Below, in pieces: positions 1 to 9,114 of a stretch of 64,000 nucleotides of DNA. Within the stretch, counting starts at the first letter, position 1. The number at the start of each line of letters is the position of its first letter. Position numbers and translations under genes: made by a program. Under the pieces are notes generated by a model. The model saw only the letters and a list, made by a program, of their open reading frames with translations, made no database searches and was not told the origin of the DNA. Location of the stretch: positions 24,540-88,539 of the forward strand of contig JAPUFB010000005.1 of NCBI GenBank assembly GCA_027492255.1, in the 5' to 3' direction. Source of the DNA: Candidatus Saccharimonadota bacterium. Its GTDB lineage: Bacteria > Patescibacteriota > Saccharimonadia > Saccharimonadales > Saccharimonadaceae.

Positions 1-276
1 CCCTTGTTCAGCGAATTTTGATTGCACAGACCGCATTGCTGATTGCGGGGTAGTCGTTGTGACTCCAAATGTATAATTCTGACTATCATTTCCTATAACA
101 AGAGGAATGATCTTATTGTCGTACATTTCCTTTACCGTAAAGATGTCGTTATACAACTGCGCAGCCTCTGTTACTCCCCGAGTATCGAAATAGGACATAC
201 TCAGCAAGGCTGCACGCTGCTGAGTCGCATTTTCATCCTGCTCGCGAAATCGCCGAGCTTGCTCATCGTCGTTCAT
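1..276 (-). CDS. Type IV pilus assembly ATPase PilB-like, N-terminal part (runs off the window)
   Basis: An open frame of 92 codons starts at an ATG at 274-276 and continues beyond base 1. The visible residues, beginning MNDDEQARRFREQDENATQQ, contain RAALLSMSYFDT, resembling the N-terminal region of PilB/GspE pilus or secretion ATPases, where an Arg-rich helix is followed by a short 'Y-x-D' segment. The Walker motifs would lie outside the window. Such ATPases power extension of type IV pili at the inner membrane. The gene is divergent from the methyltransferase to its right. The family call rests only on the N-terminus and is moderate. There are no stops in frame. Confidence 0.6.
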   Translation of the reverse strand, partial: MNDDEQARRFREQDENATQQRAALLSMSYFDTRGVTEAAQLYNDIFTVKEMYDNKIIPLVIGNDSQNYTFGVTTTTPQSAMRSVQSKFAEQG

Positions 277-370
277 TATCTCTTATTGTAACAGAAAAAC
301 ATAAGCAATTTAATTCGTGTATATCCACCTTGTCATGAAGTATCGACTACGCCATACTGTGATTGTACCA

Positions 371-859
371 ATGCCACAGATTATATTGCTTGTCCATAAT
401 ATTCGCTCAACACATAATGTCGGCTCGCTCTTCCGTAGTGCTGAGGGGTTTGGTGTAGAAAAAATCATTCTCAGCGGATATACACCCTACCCTCGTCTTG
501 CAATAGATACTCGATTGCCTCATATAGTCGATAAACTCACTTCGCAAATCCATAAAACAGCTCTTGGCGCAGAGAATCATATTCCGTTCGAATACCGTGA
601 AAACCTCGACTTTTCACAACTTCGCAATACAGGCTATCGTATCGCAGCACTCGAACAAGCGAGTGACAGTATTTCGCTCAAGCACTATACAGTTCCCGAG
701 AAGATAGCCTTACTTATTGGCGAAGAAGTCCACGGCATCGAACCATCAGTGCTCGAACGTTGCGACGACATTATCGAGATTCCTATGAATGGACAAAAGG
801 AGTCGTTCAATGTCTCTGTCGCCGCTGGTATCGCTCTCTACAAACTGGCTGATTTGTGA
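371..859 (+). CDS. TrmH/SpoU-family RNA 2'-O-methyltransferase
   Basis: Protein of about 162 residues with SPOUT-family motifs: motif 1 NIRSTHNVGSLFRSAEGFG near the N-terminus, motif 2 ALLIGEEVHGI, and motif 3 IPMNGQKESFNVSVAAGIAL at the C-terminus. It should methylate a ribose 2'-OH in tRNA or rRNA using SAM, as a knotted dimer in the cytoplasm. Which RNA is modified cannot be read from the sequence. The start at 371 is preferred because MPQIILLVHNIRS matches the usual compact N-terminus and a CATACT hexamer lies 12 bases upstream; in-frame starts at 317 and 335 would add residues with no family match. The C-terminus is complete with a TGA stop. Confidence 0.85.
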   Translation: MPQIILLVHNIRSTHNVGSLFRSAEGFGVEKIILSGYTPYPRLAIDTRLPHIVDKLTSQIHKTALGAENHIPFEYRENLDFSQLRNTGYRIAALEQASDSISLKHYTVPEKIALLIGEEVHGIEPSVLERCDDIIEIPMNGQKESFNVSVAAGIALYKLADL

Positions 860-889
860 TACTATTTTGTATAAGGAACCATAAGAAAA

Positions 890-1888
890 ATGAAAAAACA
901 TCCGTTGAATTCCTCTGCGCGACATCTTCATGTTTCGCGTATTGCCTGTATGCTGACTTTACTGGCCGCGTTATTGCTTGTACGCGGTGATACTATTCAT
1001 TCACCTGCAAGCTCAACCAACACAACCCATAACGTCCTCGCATACGCAACAAGCATGAGTCGTGATGCATTACTCTCTGTTACAAATAGTTACAGAGCAC
1101 AAAATGGACTTGCTAACCTTACCCTCAATAATCAGTTAAATTCGTCCGCACAGATGAAAGCCCAGGACATGCTTAGTAAGGATTATTGGGCACATGTTGC
1201 TCCTGATGGAACTCAGCCATGGTATTGGTTTAGTAGCGCCGGTTATAGCTATATGAATGCAGGTGAAAATCTTGCGTATGGTTTTGATAACGGAAGTGAT
1301 GTTATAAATGGCTGGATAAATAGTGCTACGCATCGAGCCAACTTGCTTGGGGATTATAAGGATGTTGGATTCGGTTTTGTTGATGGCTCAAATTATCAAG
1401 GCGGTCAATTTACGATAGTTGTCGCACACTACGGAAGCCCTTACACTGTTCCTACTCCGGCACCCGTTGCAGTAACGACTCCAGCCCAGACGACACCAAC
1501 TCCTGTCGCAGTCACTACTCAACCAACTAGCGAAACACCCGTAGCAACAGCAACCGAAACTCCTGTAGCCGAAGCTGCACCAGCCACTGAAAATGCACCA
1601 ACTGAACCGACACCTGATACATCGACGCCGGCCGTTGCAGTGAGTAGTGAAAAAACGGTTAGCTTTCTTGATAATCTCAAAAGCGGCAACCTCGGTACTA
1701 TGGGTATCGTCGTCGGTGCACTGACGACACTTGGTATCGCCGGCTTTGGTATTACTCATCTTGCGCTTGCGCGACATACCTTTATGCTTGGTGAACAATT
1801 TATTGTGCACCATCCACTGATTGATACTACAGCAGCCGCAACGGTCGTTGGACTTATCTTGGCGACTCGCGTCGGAATGCTCGGATAA
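890..1888 (+). CDS. Secreted/anchored CAP-domain (SCP/PR-1-like, YkwD-type) protein
   Basis: 332 residues. An N-terminal hydrophobic segment (about residues 18-33) is a signal peptide or anchor. Residues about 55-185 are a CAP domain with the characteristic N-SYRAQNGL start, the H in YWAHVAPDG, the GENLAYG motif and the WINSATHRANLL helix. A Thr/Pro/Ala-rich low-complexity spacer (about 185-255) suggests a wall- or surface-spanning stalk. Two hydrophobic stretches near the C-terminus (about 268-292 and 308-328) look like membrane segments. The layout fits a surface-exposed protein held by its C-terminus. The function of bacterial CAP proteins is generally unknown. The gene converges on dnaE with one base between the stops. 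Confidence 0.82.
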   Translation: MKKHPLNSSARHLHVSRIACMLTLLAALLLVRGDTIHSPASSTNTTHNVLAYATSMSRDALLSVTNSYRAQNGLANLTLNNQLNSSAQMKAQDMLSKDYWAHVAPDGTQPWYWFSSAGYSYMNAGENLAYGFDNGSDVINGWINSATHRANLLGDYKDVGFGFVDGSNYQGGQFTIVVAHYGSPYTVPTPAPVAVTTPAQTTPTPVAVTTQPTSETPVATATETPVAEAAPATENAPTEPTPDTSTPAVAVSSEKTVSFLDNLKSGNLGTMGIVVGALTTLGIAGFGITHLALARHTFMLGEQFIVHHPLIDTTAAATVVGLILATRVGMLG

Positions 1889-1889
1889 G

Positions 1890-4800
1890 CTACTTTACGG
1901 CGACGCAGTCTCGACCATAAATTTCTGATATAATCGCGATAAGTTCATCTTCGGGATTGATTTTAAACGGCAATCGTAACGCGGATTTTTTTTCTTCACC
2001 TAGAACCAGTATTATATCGCTTTCGCCAGCAAAGTTATTGAGATGCGTCTTTAATTCACGCAAACGGTCATGATCATCCGGATTTTTAACATGAACATAG
2101 AGTTTCTTTGGTCGATCGTCGATAACTGAGTAGATAACGGTTTCTTTTGGCGCAGCGGCAACAAGAGGAGCTGCTTTTTTAGCCTTAAGTGCCTTCATCT
2201 TCTTACCTGTCGCTTCGTATGCATCCAACTCCTCAGTTGTGACAATGATAATCTCATCGGCAATAATTTTTGCCTCGCCAAGACTATTTCCTTGGCGATC
2301 CGTGCTGGAAATTTTTCCATTCACTTTAATAACAGCATCCTGAATCAGTTGATCGCCAATCTCCTCAAAAGCATTAGGAAATACAATCACCTCCGCCTCG
2401 CCTGTTTTGTCCTCTAGCTTCACGAACGCCATCTTAGATCCTGATTTTGTCAGTATCGTACGCACGCTGCTAATCACACCACCACTTGTGAGCGCCTTTT
2501 TGTCATGATCGACGGAGATACTTGCAAGCGGGACAGTTTGTTCTTCAAAGTATGCGTCGTAGCGATCAAGCGGATGAGCACTAAGGTACAGCCCGAGTAA
2601 TTCACGTTCCCATTGTAGGCGCTCTTTTTCATGATGTTTTTCCGGTGCAGTTTCAAGCTTGAGCGGAGGTGTTTCAATAACATCATGCATACCCCCAAAG
2701 AGATCGGCTTGATTCGTAGATGCTTCCTTCTGCAAACGGGAAGCGTACCCCAGTATCGTATCAAGATTAAACAGTAAATCAGAACGATCTGCAAAGGAGT
2801 CGTAGGCTCCCGATTTAATCAAAGATTCCCAGGCTTTTCGATTAAATTTACTATTAGCCACACGACGAGCAAAATCTTCTATACCTGAAAATCGAGCGTC
2901 ACTCCGTGCTCGCAGAATCTCTTCAACTGCACCTGTTCCTACACCTTTCACTGCCGCCATACCAAAACGAATTGATTTCTGGCCCGGCACAACACCAAAC
3001 TCGACGTAACTTTCGTTAACATCGGGCGGCAAAACAGTTAACCCCATATGTTTACATTCATTAATTTCAATAGCCAGGCGATCGATATCGTCGCGGTCAC
3101 TTGTCATGAGTGCAGCCATAAACGCATCTGGGTAGTGTGCCTTGAGATAGGCCGTCCAATAAGCAATTAAACCGTAACAGGCGGCGTGCGATTTATTAAA
3201 ACAGTAATTCGCAAACTCTTCGAGCTGGTCCCAGAATTTTTCGGCAACCTCTTTACTTGCGCCACCATGCTCGATAGCACCTTTTACGAAGTCTACTTTC
3301 ACCTTGCGCATGATATCGATTTTCTTTTTACCAACTGCCTTACGAAGCGTATCTGCCTGACCGCCCGTAAAGCCGCACCATTCTTTTGAAATCTGCATGA
3401 ACTGCTCTTGATACACCAAGATGCCGTAGGTATTCTTCAGGGAATTCTCCATACCTGGATGCAGATACGTGATTCTCTCTTCACCATGTTTGCGTTTAAT
3501 AAAGCTGTCGATAAACTGCATCGGACCTGGTCGATAGAGCGCAACCATAGCAATGATATCGTCGAACGTACTCGGCTTAAGCTCACGTAGATAGCGTTTC
3601 ATCCCAGCAGACTCAAGCTGAAATACTCCTGTCGTATCGCCACTCTGAAACAGCTCGTAGGTCTTTTCGTCATCAAGCGACAACAGGCCTAAATCAATCG
3701 TGTCATTGTATACTTTCTTGATAATTCTTAGCGCATTATTAATAATCGTAAGATTTGAAAGTCCTAGAAAGTCCATCTTAAGTAGTCCGAGATCTTCAAC
3801 AGGGCCCATTGGATACTGTGTTGCCACGACGCCTTTTTGGGCCATTTCCAGCGGAGCATAATTAACAATATCGCTTGGTGCGATCACAACACCCGCCGCA
3901 TGCACTCCATGCGACCGAATCGTTCCCTCAAGCCTTACCGCAAAATCGATTACCCGTTTAGCGGTTGGATTTGTGTCGTATTCTTTTTTAAGATCTGGGT
4001 CTTCTTGAGAGCTTTTTGCTAATGGAATATGCCGTCCTTGCACAGGAGGCGGAATCATTTTACTTAATCGGTCAGCCTCAATATACGGTACTTGTAGTAC
4101 GCGAGCAACATCACGCACCGCCGCACGAGCAGCCATCTTACCAAATGTACATATATTCGCGACTCGATCGGTCCCGTACTTTTCGACACAGTACTGAATC
4201 ACTTCATCACGACGCGTATCCTGAATATCAATATCAATATCCGGCATCGAGATACGGTCAGGGTTTAAGAATCGCTCAAAGAGCAGATCATATTTTAAGG
4301 GATCAAGTTCAGTAATACGAATTGCAAAGGCAATAATCGAACCGGCCGCACTGCCGCGTCCTGGTCCAAAAATAATTCCTTGATCTTTTCCCCAGTTAAT
4401 AAAGTCCTGAACGATCAAGAAGTAGCCATTGAAGCCCATGCTTTCAATAACACCCAGTTCGAAATCAACCCGTTCAAGAATTTCTTTTGAAAGTAATGTG
4501 CGAGCTGATTTCTCATCAACCAATTCTGCTTCTTCGCGCGTTTTTCCTCCATAACGGTACGCAAGTCCACTCCATACAAGTTTATGAAGGTACGTTCTTT
4601 CGTCGTATCCTTTCGGTGTTGGAAACGTTGGAATGAGGATTTTACCAAATTCAAAATTTATATCACAGCGGTCCGCCAGCTCTTTAGTATTTTTGATAAT
4701 CTCCGGATGTGTATCACCCCATCGTTCAATAATTTCTTTTGGGTCAGTGACATGAAGATGAAATTCACGAAGACTCATTCGATCCTGATCGCTGAGATAT

Positions 4801-5522
4801 GCGCCCGTACCAACACACAGCAGAATTTCGTGTGCCTCCATATCATCCGGTCGAACATAGTGTGCGTCACTTGTAAGGATACATTTGATATCGAGTTCTT
4901 TGCCAAGTTTAAATATCTGTTCATTCACTTTTCTCTGCAGTGGAAATTCATTGTGATCTTGAATCTCAAAATAATATCGATCACCAAAAATACTTTTGTA
5001 CCACTCGGCAATCCGTTTCGCTTCCTCATAATTGTCGTTTTTTAGGTTTTCGCCAATCTCACCACCCAAACAGGCGCTGCTCACGATAAGCCCCTCGTTG
5101 TATTTTTCCAACAGGTCATGGTCGATTCTCGGCTTATAGTACACACCCTCAAGATTGGCGATAGTACTCAGTCGCATGAGATTGTGATATCCAGTTTCAT
5201 TCATTGCATGCAATATAAGATGGTAGCGCGCTTTGTCTTTTGCAGGATCTCGGTCATGAATCGTCCGGGTTGCGACATATGTCTCAATACCAATAATTGG
5301 CTTGATACCTTCTTCTTTGCACGCTTTATAGAATTCAATCGCTCCGGAAAGTGTGCCGTGATCGGTCATTGCTACTGCATTCATACCAAGTTCTTTGACA
5401 CGAGAAACAAGCTCATCAACCTTTGTCAGGCCATCGAGCAGACTGTGATGCGTATGATTATGCAAATGCACATAATCTGACGCTGCTAATGCAGTGGTAG
5501 TTAGCTTTTTCCCCTCACTCAT
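1890..5522 (-). CDS. dnaE: DNA polymerase III alpha subunit (replicative DNA polymerase)
   Basis: 1210 residues, full length for a DnaE1-type family C polymerase. The PHP domain begins near residue 18 with VHLHNHTHHSLLDG. The palm carries GPGRGSAAGS (around 390) and the catalytic PDIDIDIQD (about 425-434). An OB-fold lies at about 1010-1060 (GGVISSVRTILTKSG). The intact His-rich PHP start leaves a metal-binding site plausible, but proofreading activity cannot be judged by eye. Transcription probably starts almost at the ATG: TATACT lies 10 bases upstream, next to a long palindrome (5538-5576). It follows two small membrane-associated genes on the same strand. Confidence 0.97.
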   Translation of the reverse strand: MSEGKKLTTTALAASDYVHLHNHTHHSLLDGLTKVDELVSRVKELGMNAVAMTDHGTLSGAIEFYKACKEEGIKPIIGIETYVATRTIHDRDPAKDKARYHLILHAMNETGYHNLMRLSTIANLEGVYYKPRIDHDLLEKYNEGLIVSSACLGGEIGENLKNDNYEEAKRIAEWYKSIFGDRYYFEIQDHNEFPLQRKVNEQIFKLGKELDIKCILTSDAHYVRPDDMEAHEILLCVGTGAYLSDQDRMSLREFHLHVTDPKEIIERWGDTHPEIIKNTKELADRCDINFEFGKILIPTFPTPKGYDERTYLHKLVWSGLAYRYGGKTREEAELVDEKSARTLLSKEILERVDFELGVIESMGFNGYFLIVQDFINWGKDQGIIFGPGRGSAAGSIIAFAIRITELDPLKYDLLFERFLNPDRISMPDIDIDIQDTRRDEVIQYCVEKYGTDRVANICTFGKMAARAAVRDVARVLQVPYIEADRLSKMIPPPVQGRHIPLAKSSQEDPDLKKEYDTNPTAKRVIDFAVRLEGTIRSHGVHAAGVVIAPSDIVNYAPLEMAQKGVVATQYPMGPVEDLGLLKMDFLGLSNLTIINNALRIIKKVYNDTIDLGLLSLDDEKTYELFQSGDTTGVFQLESAGMKRYLRELKPSTFDDIIAMVALYRPGPMQFIDSFIKRKHGEERITYLHPGMENSLKNTYGILVYQEQFMQISKEWCGFTGGQADTLRKAVGKKKIDIMRKVKVDFVKGAIEHGGASKEVAEKFWDQLEEFANYCFNKSHAACYGLIAYWTAYLKAHYPDAFMAALMTSDRDDIDRLAIEINECKHMGLTVLPPDVNESYVEFGVVPGQKSIRFGMAAVKGVGTGAVEEILRARSDARFSGIEDFARRVANSKFNRKAWESLIKSGAYDSFADRSDLLFNLDTILGYASRLQKEASTNQADLFGGMHDVIETPPLKLETAPEKHHEKERLQWERELLGLYLSAHPLDRYDAYFEEQTVPLASISVDHDKKALTSGGVISSVRTILTKSGSKMAFVKLEDKTGEAEVIVFPNAFEEIGDQLIQDAVIKVNGKISSTDRQGNSLGEAKIIADEIIIVTTEELDAYEATGKKMKALKAKKAAPLVAAAPKETVIYSVIDDRPKKLYVHVKNPDDHDRLRELKTHLNNFAGESDIILVLGEEKKSALRLPFKINPEDELIAIISEIYGRDCVAVK

Positions 5523-5537
5523 ATACCCTACTAGTAT

Positions 5538-5576
5538 AACTCAAATCCTCGGTGTTTGAGACCGAGGATTTGAGTT
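5538..5576 (-). terminator. Perfect 16-bp inverted repeat between the YtxH-like gene and dnaE
   Basis: Arms 5538-5553 and 5561-5576 are exact reverse complements around a 7-base loop (5554-5560). It follows the YtxH-like stop by 21 bases. No T-run follows in either direction. The dnaE -10 hexamer (5533-5538) abuts and shares one base with the arm. It may end the upstream transcript, act as an operator for dnaE, or both. Confidence 0.6.
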
Positions 5577-5597
5577 AAATTTACGTATTGTAACGTC

Positions 5598-5936
5598 TTA
5601 CTTCTTCGAAGAATTGCTGTCAAGCGGACGTTTGAATTCTTCTTTTGCAGTTTTAGCGACTCGTTCGGCACGACCGATCCAATCATCTGCCGCTACGCTC
5701 GCATCAGCCTTAACTTTTCCGGCTTTTTCAGTCACGTCTTTCTTAACTGATTCTGCTTTATCCATAACCTCTTCAGCTTTTTTCTGAGCTTCGCTCTTGA
5801 GCTCACCGGCTTTTTTCTTAATATCTTCACGAGTCTCTTTACCACTCTTTGGAGCAGTTAATAGGGCTGCTACGGCTCCTACTACAGCACCAACAAGCGC
5901 ACCGACTGCAAATCCACTCCCTTTACCTTTTGCCAT
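5598..5936 (-). CDS. YtxH-like small envelope/stress protein
   Basis: 112 residues. The N-terminus is a Gly/Ala-rich hydrophobic segment (FAVGALVGAVVGAVAALLTA, about 9-28) followed directly by PKSGKETREDIKKK, the signature of YtxH-family (gas vesicle protein-like) proteins. The rest is Lys/Glu/Ala-rich and should form a long amphipathic helix, ending in a charged tail. Members are usually associated with envelope stress, without a defined molecular role. It starts one base after the stop of the neighbouring 84-residue membrane protein, so the two are co-transcribed and probably translationally coupled. Confidence 0.75.
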   Translation of the reverse strand: MAKGKGSGFAVGALVGAVVGAVAALLTAPKSGKETREDIKKKAGELKSEAQKKAEEVMDKAESVKKDVTEKAGKVKADASVAADDWIGRAERVAKTAKEEFKRPLDSNSSKK

Positions 5937-6191
5937 TTATTTATCCTCCTTATTATTACGAACGCGTTTAATAGTGTTCAAAACAGTATCGACTAAGAAT
6001 GACGGCGATGAAAGCTTGGCGGCATTGGTGGCAAAATGGCCAACCTTCTCCACGGTATCTTTTGCTGTCACAGAGATCTGTTTAATTTGTTGCGTTACTT
6101 TGATCAGCATTACCGTAAGGACAATGCCGAGTATCAAAAATAGCGCGAGGAACACCGACAGGATGACGACGAGAATTTGCATTGCATCCAT
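5937..6191 (-). CDS. Small single-pass membrane protein (DUF948-like)
   Basis: 84 residues: one strong transmembrane helix at about 5-32 (ILVVILSVFLALFLILGIVL), then a charged amphipathic region with KVTQQIKQISVTAKDTVEKV, resembling small DUF948-type proteins that often pair with YtxH proteins. No catalytic motif is visible. It is the first gene of a two-gene unit with the YtxH-like protein (adjacent stop and start). A TGC-TATGAT extended -10 about 45 bases upstream and an AGGAG sequence in the leader give it a conventional leadered mRNA. Confidence 0.6.
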   Translation of the reverse strand: MDAMQILVVILSVFLALFLILGIVLTVMLIKVTQQIKQISVTAKDTVEKVGHFATNAAKLSSPSFLVDTVLNTIKRVRNNKEDK

Positions 6192-6312
6192 AGTTGTTTT
6201 CTATTTTGCTCCTACTTTGTTTATGGTTTACCTACTCATCATAGCACTTGTCTACTCACTAAAAAAGTGGCCTCAAGAAAGCTGTGTAATGATTTTCACT
6301 TAAGGAGACCTT

Positions 6313-7221
6313 TTAAGTTTTAATCTTGCCACGAAGATATGCTTCAAGCGGCGGACCAAGATCATCGTGCTTTAGTGCAAAATCAAAAACGGTCTTTAAG
6401 TATTCGAGAGGATTGCCGGTATCATAAAATTTTCCGTCTTCGATCTCACGTGCGTAAAATGATTCGCCGTCGTTAATCATCTGTTGGACAAACGGCTGGA
6501 ACGTAAATTCTCCTTTACCTTCATCATGCTGAGCGGCAGCTTTTTCGATACGTGGTAGTATCGACGAAGGCAACAGGTACGCACTCACACTTGCAAGATC
6601 TGACGGTGCATTATCTTTTCCGGGTTTTTCGATAATTGATGACATCCTTAGTGTCAACGGATCAACCCGTTCTCCGGCTGCAAATCCGTACTGCGAGTAT
6701 TCCTCATCCCGCTCCGCCGTCTTACAGGCAAACACACCACCGCCATATGTTTGATACGTGTCGATAAGCTGCGATGTCGAATGAGACTCGGGGCTAAAGA
6801 AGTCATCCGCCCATTTGTAGATAAACATTTCGTCATCACCAATAAGATGTGCGGCGCTTAATAATGGAGTCGCATTGCCATACGGACCTTTTTGACGGAC
6901 ATAGATAAAATTCGCAAGATTAGCGATACTCCGTATTTCATCGAGAAGAGGTTTTTTCTTATCTCCTCCGGCTTTTAGATTGGCAACCAAATCATGCCCT
7001 GGTAAATCGCAATGGTCTTCGATAGAACGTTTTGTGCTGCTTCCGACTATGATGATGTCTTTAATCCCAGCGCTCACCAGTTCCTCAACCACATATTGGA
7101 TAATTGGCTTATCAATAAGTGGTAACATCTCCTTTGGCATTGCTTTCGTTTGCGGAAGAAATCGCGTCCCGAAGCCCGCAGCAGGAATAATTGCCTTCGT
7201 TGGCCGTTTATATGTATCCAT
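6313..7221 (-). CDS. galU: UTP--glucose-1-phosphate uridylyltransferase
   Basis: 302 residues, normal for GalU. The N-terminal nucleotidyltransferase signature AAGFGTRFLPQTKAMPKEML and the YVRQKGPYGNATPLLSAAHL block are present, followed by DDFFSP and the C-terminal NPLEYLKTVFDFAL. The enzyme makes UDP-glucose for surface polysaccharide or glycolipid assembly. It lies 15 bp after the gatB stop with a strong AAAGGGGG ribosome-binding sequence a few bases before the ATG, so it is probably the last gene of the gatCAB transcript. No other UDP-glucose pathway gene is nearby. Confidence 0.95.
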   Translation of the reverse strand: MDTYKRPTKAIIPAAGFGTRFLPQTKAMPKEMLPLIDKPIIQYVVEELVSAGIKDIIIVGSSTKRSIEDHCDLPGHDLVANLKAGGDKKKPLLDEIRSIANLANFIYVRQKGPYGNATPLLSAAHLIGDDEMFIYKWADDFFSPESHSTSQLIDTYQTYGGGVFACKTAERDEEYSQYGFAAGERVDPLTLRMSSIIEKPGKDNAPSDLASVSAYLLPSSILPRIEKAAAQHDEGKGEFTFQPFVQQMINDGESFYAREIEDGKFYDTGNPLEYLKTVFDFALKHDDLGPPLEAYLRGKIKT

Positions 7222-7236
7222 AATGCCCCCTTTGAT

Positions 7237-8682
7237 TTATATTTTTTCGCGAATAAGTTTCTGGGCAAGTGCAGGGTTAGCTTTTCCCTGACTTAACTTC
7301 ATCACTTGCCCAACGAGATATCCAATCGCTTTGTCGTTGCCGGATCGAATATCATCAACTGCCTTATGACTAGCCGGATCAGCGAGTACTTTTTCAACAA
7401 CTTCTGCAATCGCAGCGACATCGCTGACTTGCAGTAAATTCTTTTCTTCCGCAACGACACGCGGAGAAATATCGCGAGATAGTAATTCGGTAAATATTTC
7501 TTTAGCTGCACTGCTACTCAGCTCGTCAGCGGATACCATCTCAGAAAGTTCGATAAATTTATCAGCTTCAAAATTGCCTATTTCAGGCGATATATCGTCG
7601 CTCGAACTAAACGAGCTCGCAAACCAATGTGCGATACGTATAGCGTGTTCACGCCCGGCTCGTTCCAAGATAACAGCGATAAGTTCAGCAAATTCTTTAT
7701 GACTAAGTAGTGTCTCAATAACAGAGCTATCAAGTTTTAATTCTTCCCATTCAGTCCGATATTGACCAGGCATTTTAGGCAGCTCATGGCATATTGCTTC
7801 GATTTCTGCAGGCTCAATAATCACGGGCGGAATATCTGGATCTGGAAAATATCGATAATCATGGGCGTCTTCCTTTGAGCGCTGCGTGAATGTCTGTTGC
7901 TTGGCTTCATTCCATCCACGCGTTTCCTGTCGAATCGATTCACCAGCATCCAATAATTCAGCCTGACGAAGCATTTCGTATTCAGCGGCTTTTTCAACAC
8001 TACGAAATGAGTTGAGGTTCTTCGTTTCTGTTCGTATGCCGAGCTCGCTAGCCCCTTTTAGTGCAACTGACACGTTAACATCAAACCGCATATTTCCATG
8101 GTAAAGATCACCATAGGTGACATCCGCATACGTCATGAGTTGATAGAGTGTTTTTGCATAAGCTTTTGCTTCTGCCGGCGCATGCATGTCTGGTTCGGAT
8201 ACAATTTCGATAAGTGGCGTACCTGCGCGATTGAGATCAACCAGGCTTCGCTCGCCCGCATGAGTCAATTTGCCGGCATCAGACTCAAGATGAGCGTGAT
8301 GTAAACGAACAATATGCGCTATACCATCAGGAGTACGGGTCTCAACTGTACCTCCAACGATAACTGGTTCGGCAAGCTGGGTAATTTGGTAACCAAGCGG
8401 CAAGTCCGGATAAAAATAGTGTTTTCTTTCGAATCGACTGAGACGAGGAATTGTAGCCTTCATCGCAAGACCTGCTCGCACCGCAAGATGAACCGCCTCT
8501 CGGTTGAGTACCGGCAACACGCCAGGAAATCCAAAACAAATTGGACTTATTTTCGTATTTGGTTCTGCACCACGCGCATCATTATCAGCACCGCTAAAAA
8601 GTTTCGTTGCGGTTTTAAGTTGAACGTGGCATTCAATACCAATCGTTACGATATATCTATTATGAAATTCATCAAGCGTCAT
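7237..8682 (-). CDS. gatB: Asp-tRNA(Asn)/Glu-tRNA(Gln) amidotransferase subunit B
   Basis: 481 residues, full length. It opens with the family block IGIECHVQLKTATKLFSGA, contains the FPDPDIPP motif in the kinase-like domain and ends in a YqeY-like helical tail (about 330-478). GatB binds the misacylated tRNA and phosphorylates the Glu or Asp side chain before amidation. The ATG is preceded by GAGGT at a good distance. It sits downstream of gatC, gatA and a small membrane-protein gene on the same strand. Confidence 0.96.
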   Translation of the reverse strand: MTLDEFHNRYIVTIGIECHVQLKTATKLFSGADNDARGAEPNTKISPICFGFPGVLPVLNREAVHLAVRAGLAMKATIPRLSRFERKHYFYPDLPLGYQITQLAEPVIVGGTVETRTPDGIAHIVRLHHAHLESDAGKLTHAGERSLVDLNRAGTPLIEIVSEPDMHAPAEAKAYAKTLYQLMTYADVTYGDLYHGNMRFDVNVSVALKGASELGIRTETKNLNSFRSVEKAAEYEMLRQAELLDAGESIRQETRGWNEAKQQTFTQRSKEDAHDYRYFPDPDIPPVIIEPAEIEAICHELPKMPGQYRTEWEELKLDSSVIETLLSHKEFAELIAVILERAGREHAIRIAHWFASSFSSSDDISPEIGNFEADKFIELSEMVSADELSSSAAKEIFTELLSRDISPRVVAEEKNLLQVSDVAAIAEVVEKVLADPASHKAVDDIRSGNDKAIGYLVGQVMKLSQGKANPALAQKLIREKI

Positions 8683-8694
8683 GTGCTACCTCAC

Positions 8695-9114
8695 TCATAA
8701 TGCCCCCAAATCACGTAGAGCTTTTTTATATCCCGTCAATGCCTTTGCGGTCGTCTTCTGTGATAACTGGACATTCTGTTCGTGAGCAAGTCGATTGCGG
8801 AGTTTGTGTGATTTCCAGACTATATCATTATCTGAAAATATATTCTTGGCACTCTTCATACGATCTCCCATGGCGTCACCCGCAAAATGCCGTTGCTTGA
8901 GCGCATGGTCAAGTAATTTATCGGCCTCCATAATTGCTACCTGCCATGATAACGGCGAATTACTCACGGTATGCATAATTTCTAACCACTTGGCTTGGTA
9001 CTCTTCTTTATTCAAATTATTTGACGGACCCTTATTAGTCAACGTAATGAGCATAAGCAAAATCAATCCCACAACAACGACTGCTACGATAATCAGGATA
9101 AGTGACATCGTCAT
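8695..9114 (-). CDS. Small membrane-anchored protein inserted between gatA and gatB
   Basis: 139 residues: an N-terminal transmembrane helix (about 4-26, MSLILIIVAVVVVGLILLML) and a cytoplasmic helical region of about 110 residues containing EEYQAKWLEIMHTV, SPLSWQVAIMEADKLLDHAL and a conserved-looking KLRNRLAHE segment. I do not recognise the family. The ATG overlaps the gatA stop (ATGA at 9111-9114), and gatB follows 12 bases downstream, so it is translated as part of the amidotransferase operon. Whether it has any link to tRNA amidation is unknown. Confidence 0.75.
   Translation of the reverse strand: MTMSLILIIVAVVVVGLILLMLITLTNKGPSNNLNKEEYQAKWLEIMHTVSNSPLSWQVAIMEADKLLDHALKQRHFAGDAMGDRMKSAKNIFSDNDIVWKSHKLRNRLAHEQNVQLSQKTTAKALTGYKKALRDLGAL

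Noticed and set aside
43..291. 82-codon plus-strand frame at the left edge
   Set aside because: The opposite strand encodes a better supported PilB-like N-terminus starting at 276.
1388..1813. 141-codon minus-strand frame rich in Cys and Trp inside the CAP gene
   Set aside because: The Cys/Gly/Trp richness is the reverse complement of the Thr/Ala/Pro spacer codons; no homology or promoter.
4584..5045. 153-codon plus-strand frame inside dnaE
   Set aside because: Phe/Ile-rich shadow of a conserved polymerase gene, without start signals.
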